From AV40 sp038230255 (GTDB taxonomy: Bacteria > Verrucomicrobiota > Verrucomicrobiia > Chthoniobacterales > UBA10450), in NCBI GenBank assembly GCA_038230255.1, contig JBBRNP010000006.1, positions 1 to 64,000 on the forward strand: a stretch of DNA of 64,000 nucleotides, given 5' to 3'. The translations under genes were made by a program, and so were the position numbers. Shown here in pieces: positions 63,974 to 64,000 of the stretch (position 1 is its first letter; each line of letters opens with the position of its first letter). The notes under the pieces are model-generated. The model did not search any database and had not been told where the DNA came from. It worked only from the letters and a program-made list of their open reading frames with translations.

Positions 63974-64000
63974 TATCGTGTTGGCCTTTGCGCTACTGAC

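Noticed and set aside
1..64000. tRNA genes, IS elements, integrases, prophage
   Set aside because: None was recognised on reading; no transposase or integrase signature was found.

Overview
The window is a 64 kb stretch of a chromosome from a member of the Verrucomicrobiota, most likely the Spartobacteria/Chthoniobacterales soil lineage. The basis is the 5' part of a 16S rRNA gene at the left edge (minus strand, running off the window), whose variable regions look verrucomicrobial. The gene content fits: secreted and PEP-CTERM-like proteins, FecR, TolB-like/TPR proteins, an MMPL exporter with LolA. The assignment rests on reading and recall, not on a search. Base composition is moderately GC-rich and even, with no obvious genomic island by composition.

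Layout. 1-590: 16S rRNA. 1.1-5.6 kb: minus-strand operon-like run led by a class III adenylate cyclase fused to TolB-like and TPR regions, followed by two small membrane proteins, an NTF2-like protein and an SMP-30-like protein. 5.7-10.6 kb: ICL/PEP-mutase enzyme, small proteins, a methyltransferase, a lone HicB and the hflK-hflC pair. 10.6-16.2 kb: accessory segment with a broken gene, a coiled-coil/TPR membrane protein of unknown role, a restriction-modification pair with overlapping 3' ends, a lipoprotein and a RelE/ParE toxin between two antitoxin-like genes. 16.3-30.1 kb: small secreted proteins in a repeat-dense zone, an ABC-F ATPase, two coupled TolB-like/TPR sensors, a PKD/Calx-beta surface protein and two flavoenzymes. 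30.1-36.0 kb: KTSC protein, LolA, MMPL exporter, lipoprotein and FAD oxidoreductase, which together resemble the export half of an aryl-polyene/flexirubin locus. 36.0-50.5 kb: mostly core functions (LptF/G, rpsN, CNNM/CorC, mntH-usp, glycogen synthase, an E1alpha-E1beta-E2 fusion, thrC-lysC). 50.9-55.9 kb: response regulator, PEP-CTERM-like protein flanked by direct repeats, BamE-like lipoprotein, FecR protein with three Cys-rich repeats, methyltransferase and sulfotransferase. 55.9-63.8 kb: nadK-tlyA, a DUF559 nuclease bracketed by inverted hairpin repeats, CPBP protease, comF, accD-folC and metG.

The most unusual property is the repeat load between genes and inside some of them. There are two main classes. 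(a) Short degenerate tandem repeats of several unrelated consensus sequences, all with a 7-bp period (GTCACNN, GTTATTN, AGCTAGG, GANGTTT, NACGTTG and others). (b) Imperfect palindromes, many beginning with GTAG and some paired head to head, resembling REP/BIME elements. They sit at gene ends, where they supply stop or start codons, and in interdomain linkers of four proteins (E1-E2 dehydrogenase, ABC-F ATPase, FAD oxidoreductase, threonine synthase). One 100-bp segment is duplicated 1.6 kb away and the copies differ in length by exactly one 7-bp unit. A DUF559 nuclease gene lies between two inward-facing copies of one hairpin family and its last codons are part of the repeat.

No tRNA gene, CRISPR array, IS transposase, integrase or prophage gene was recognised.
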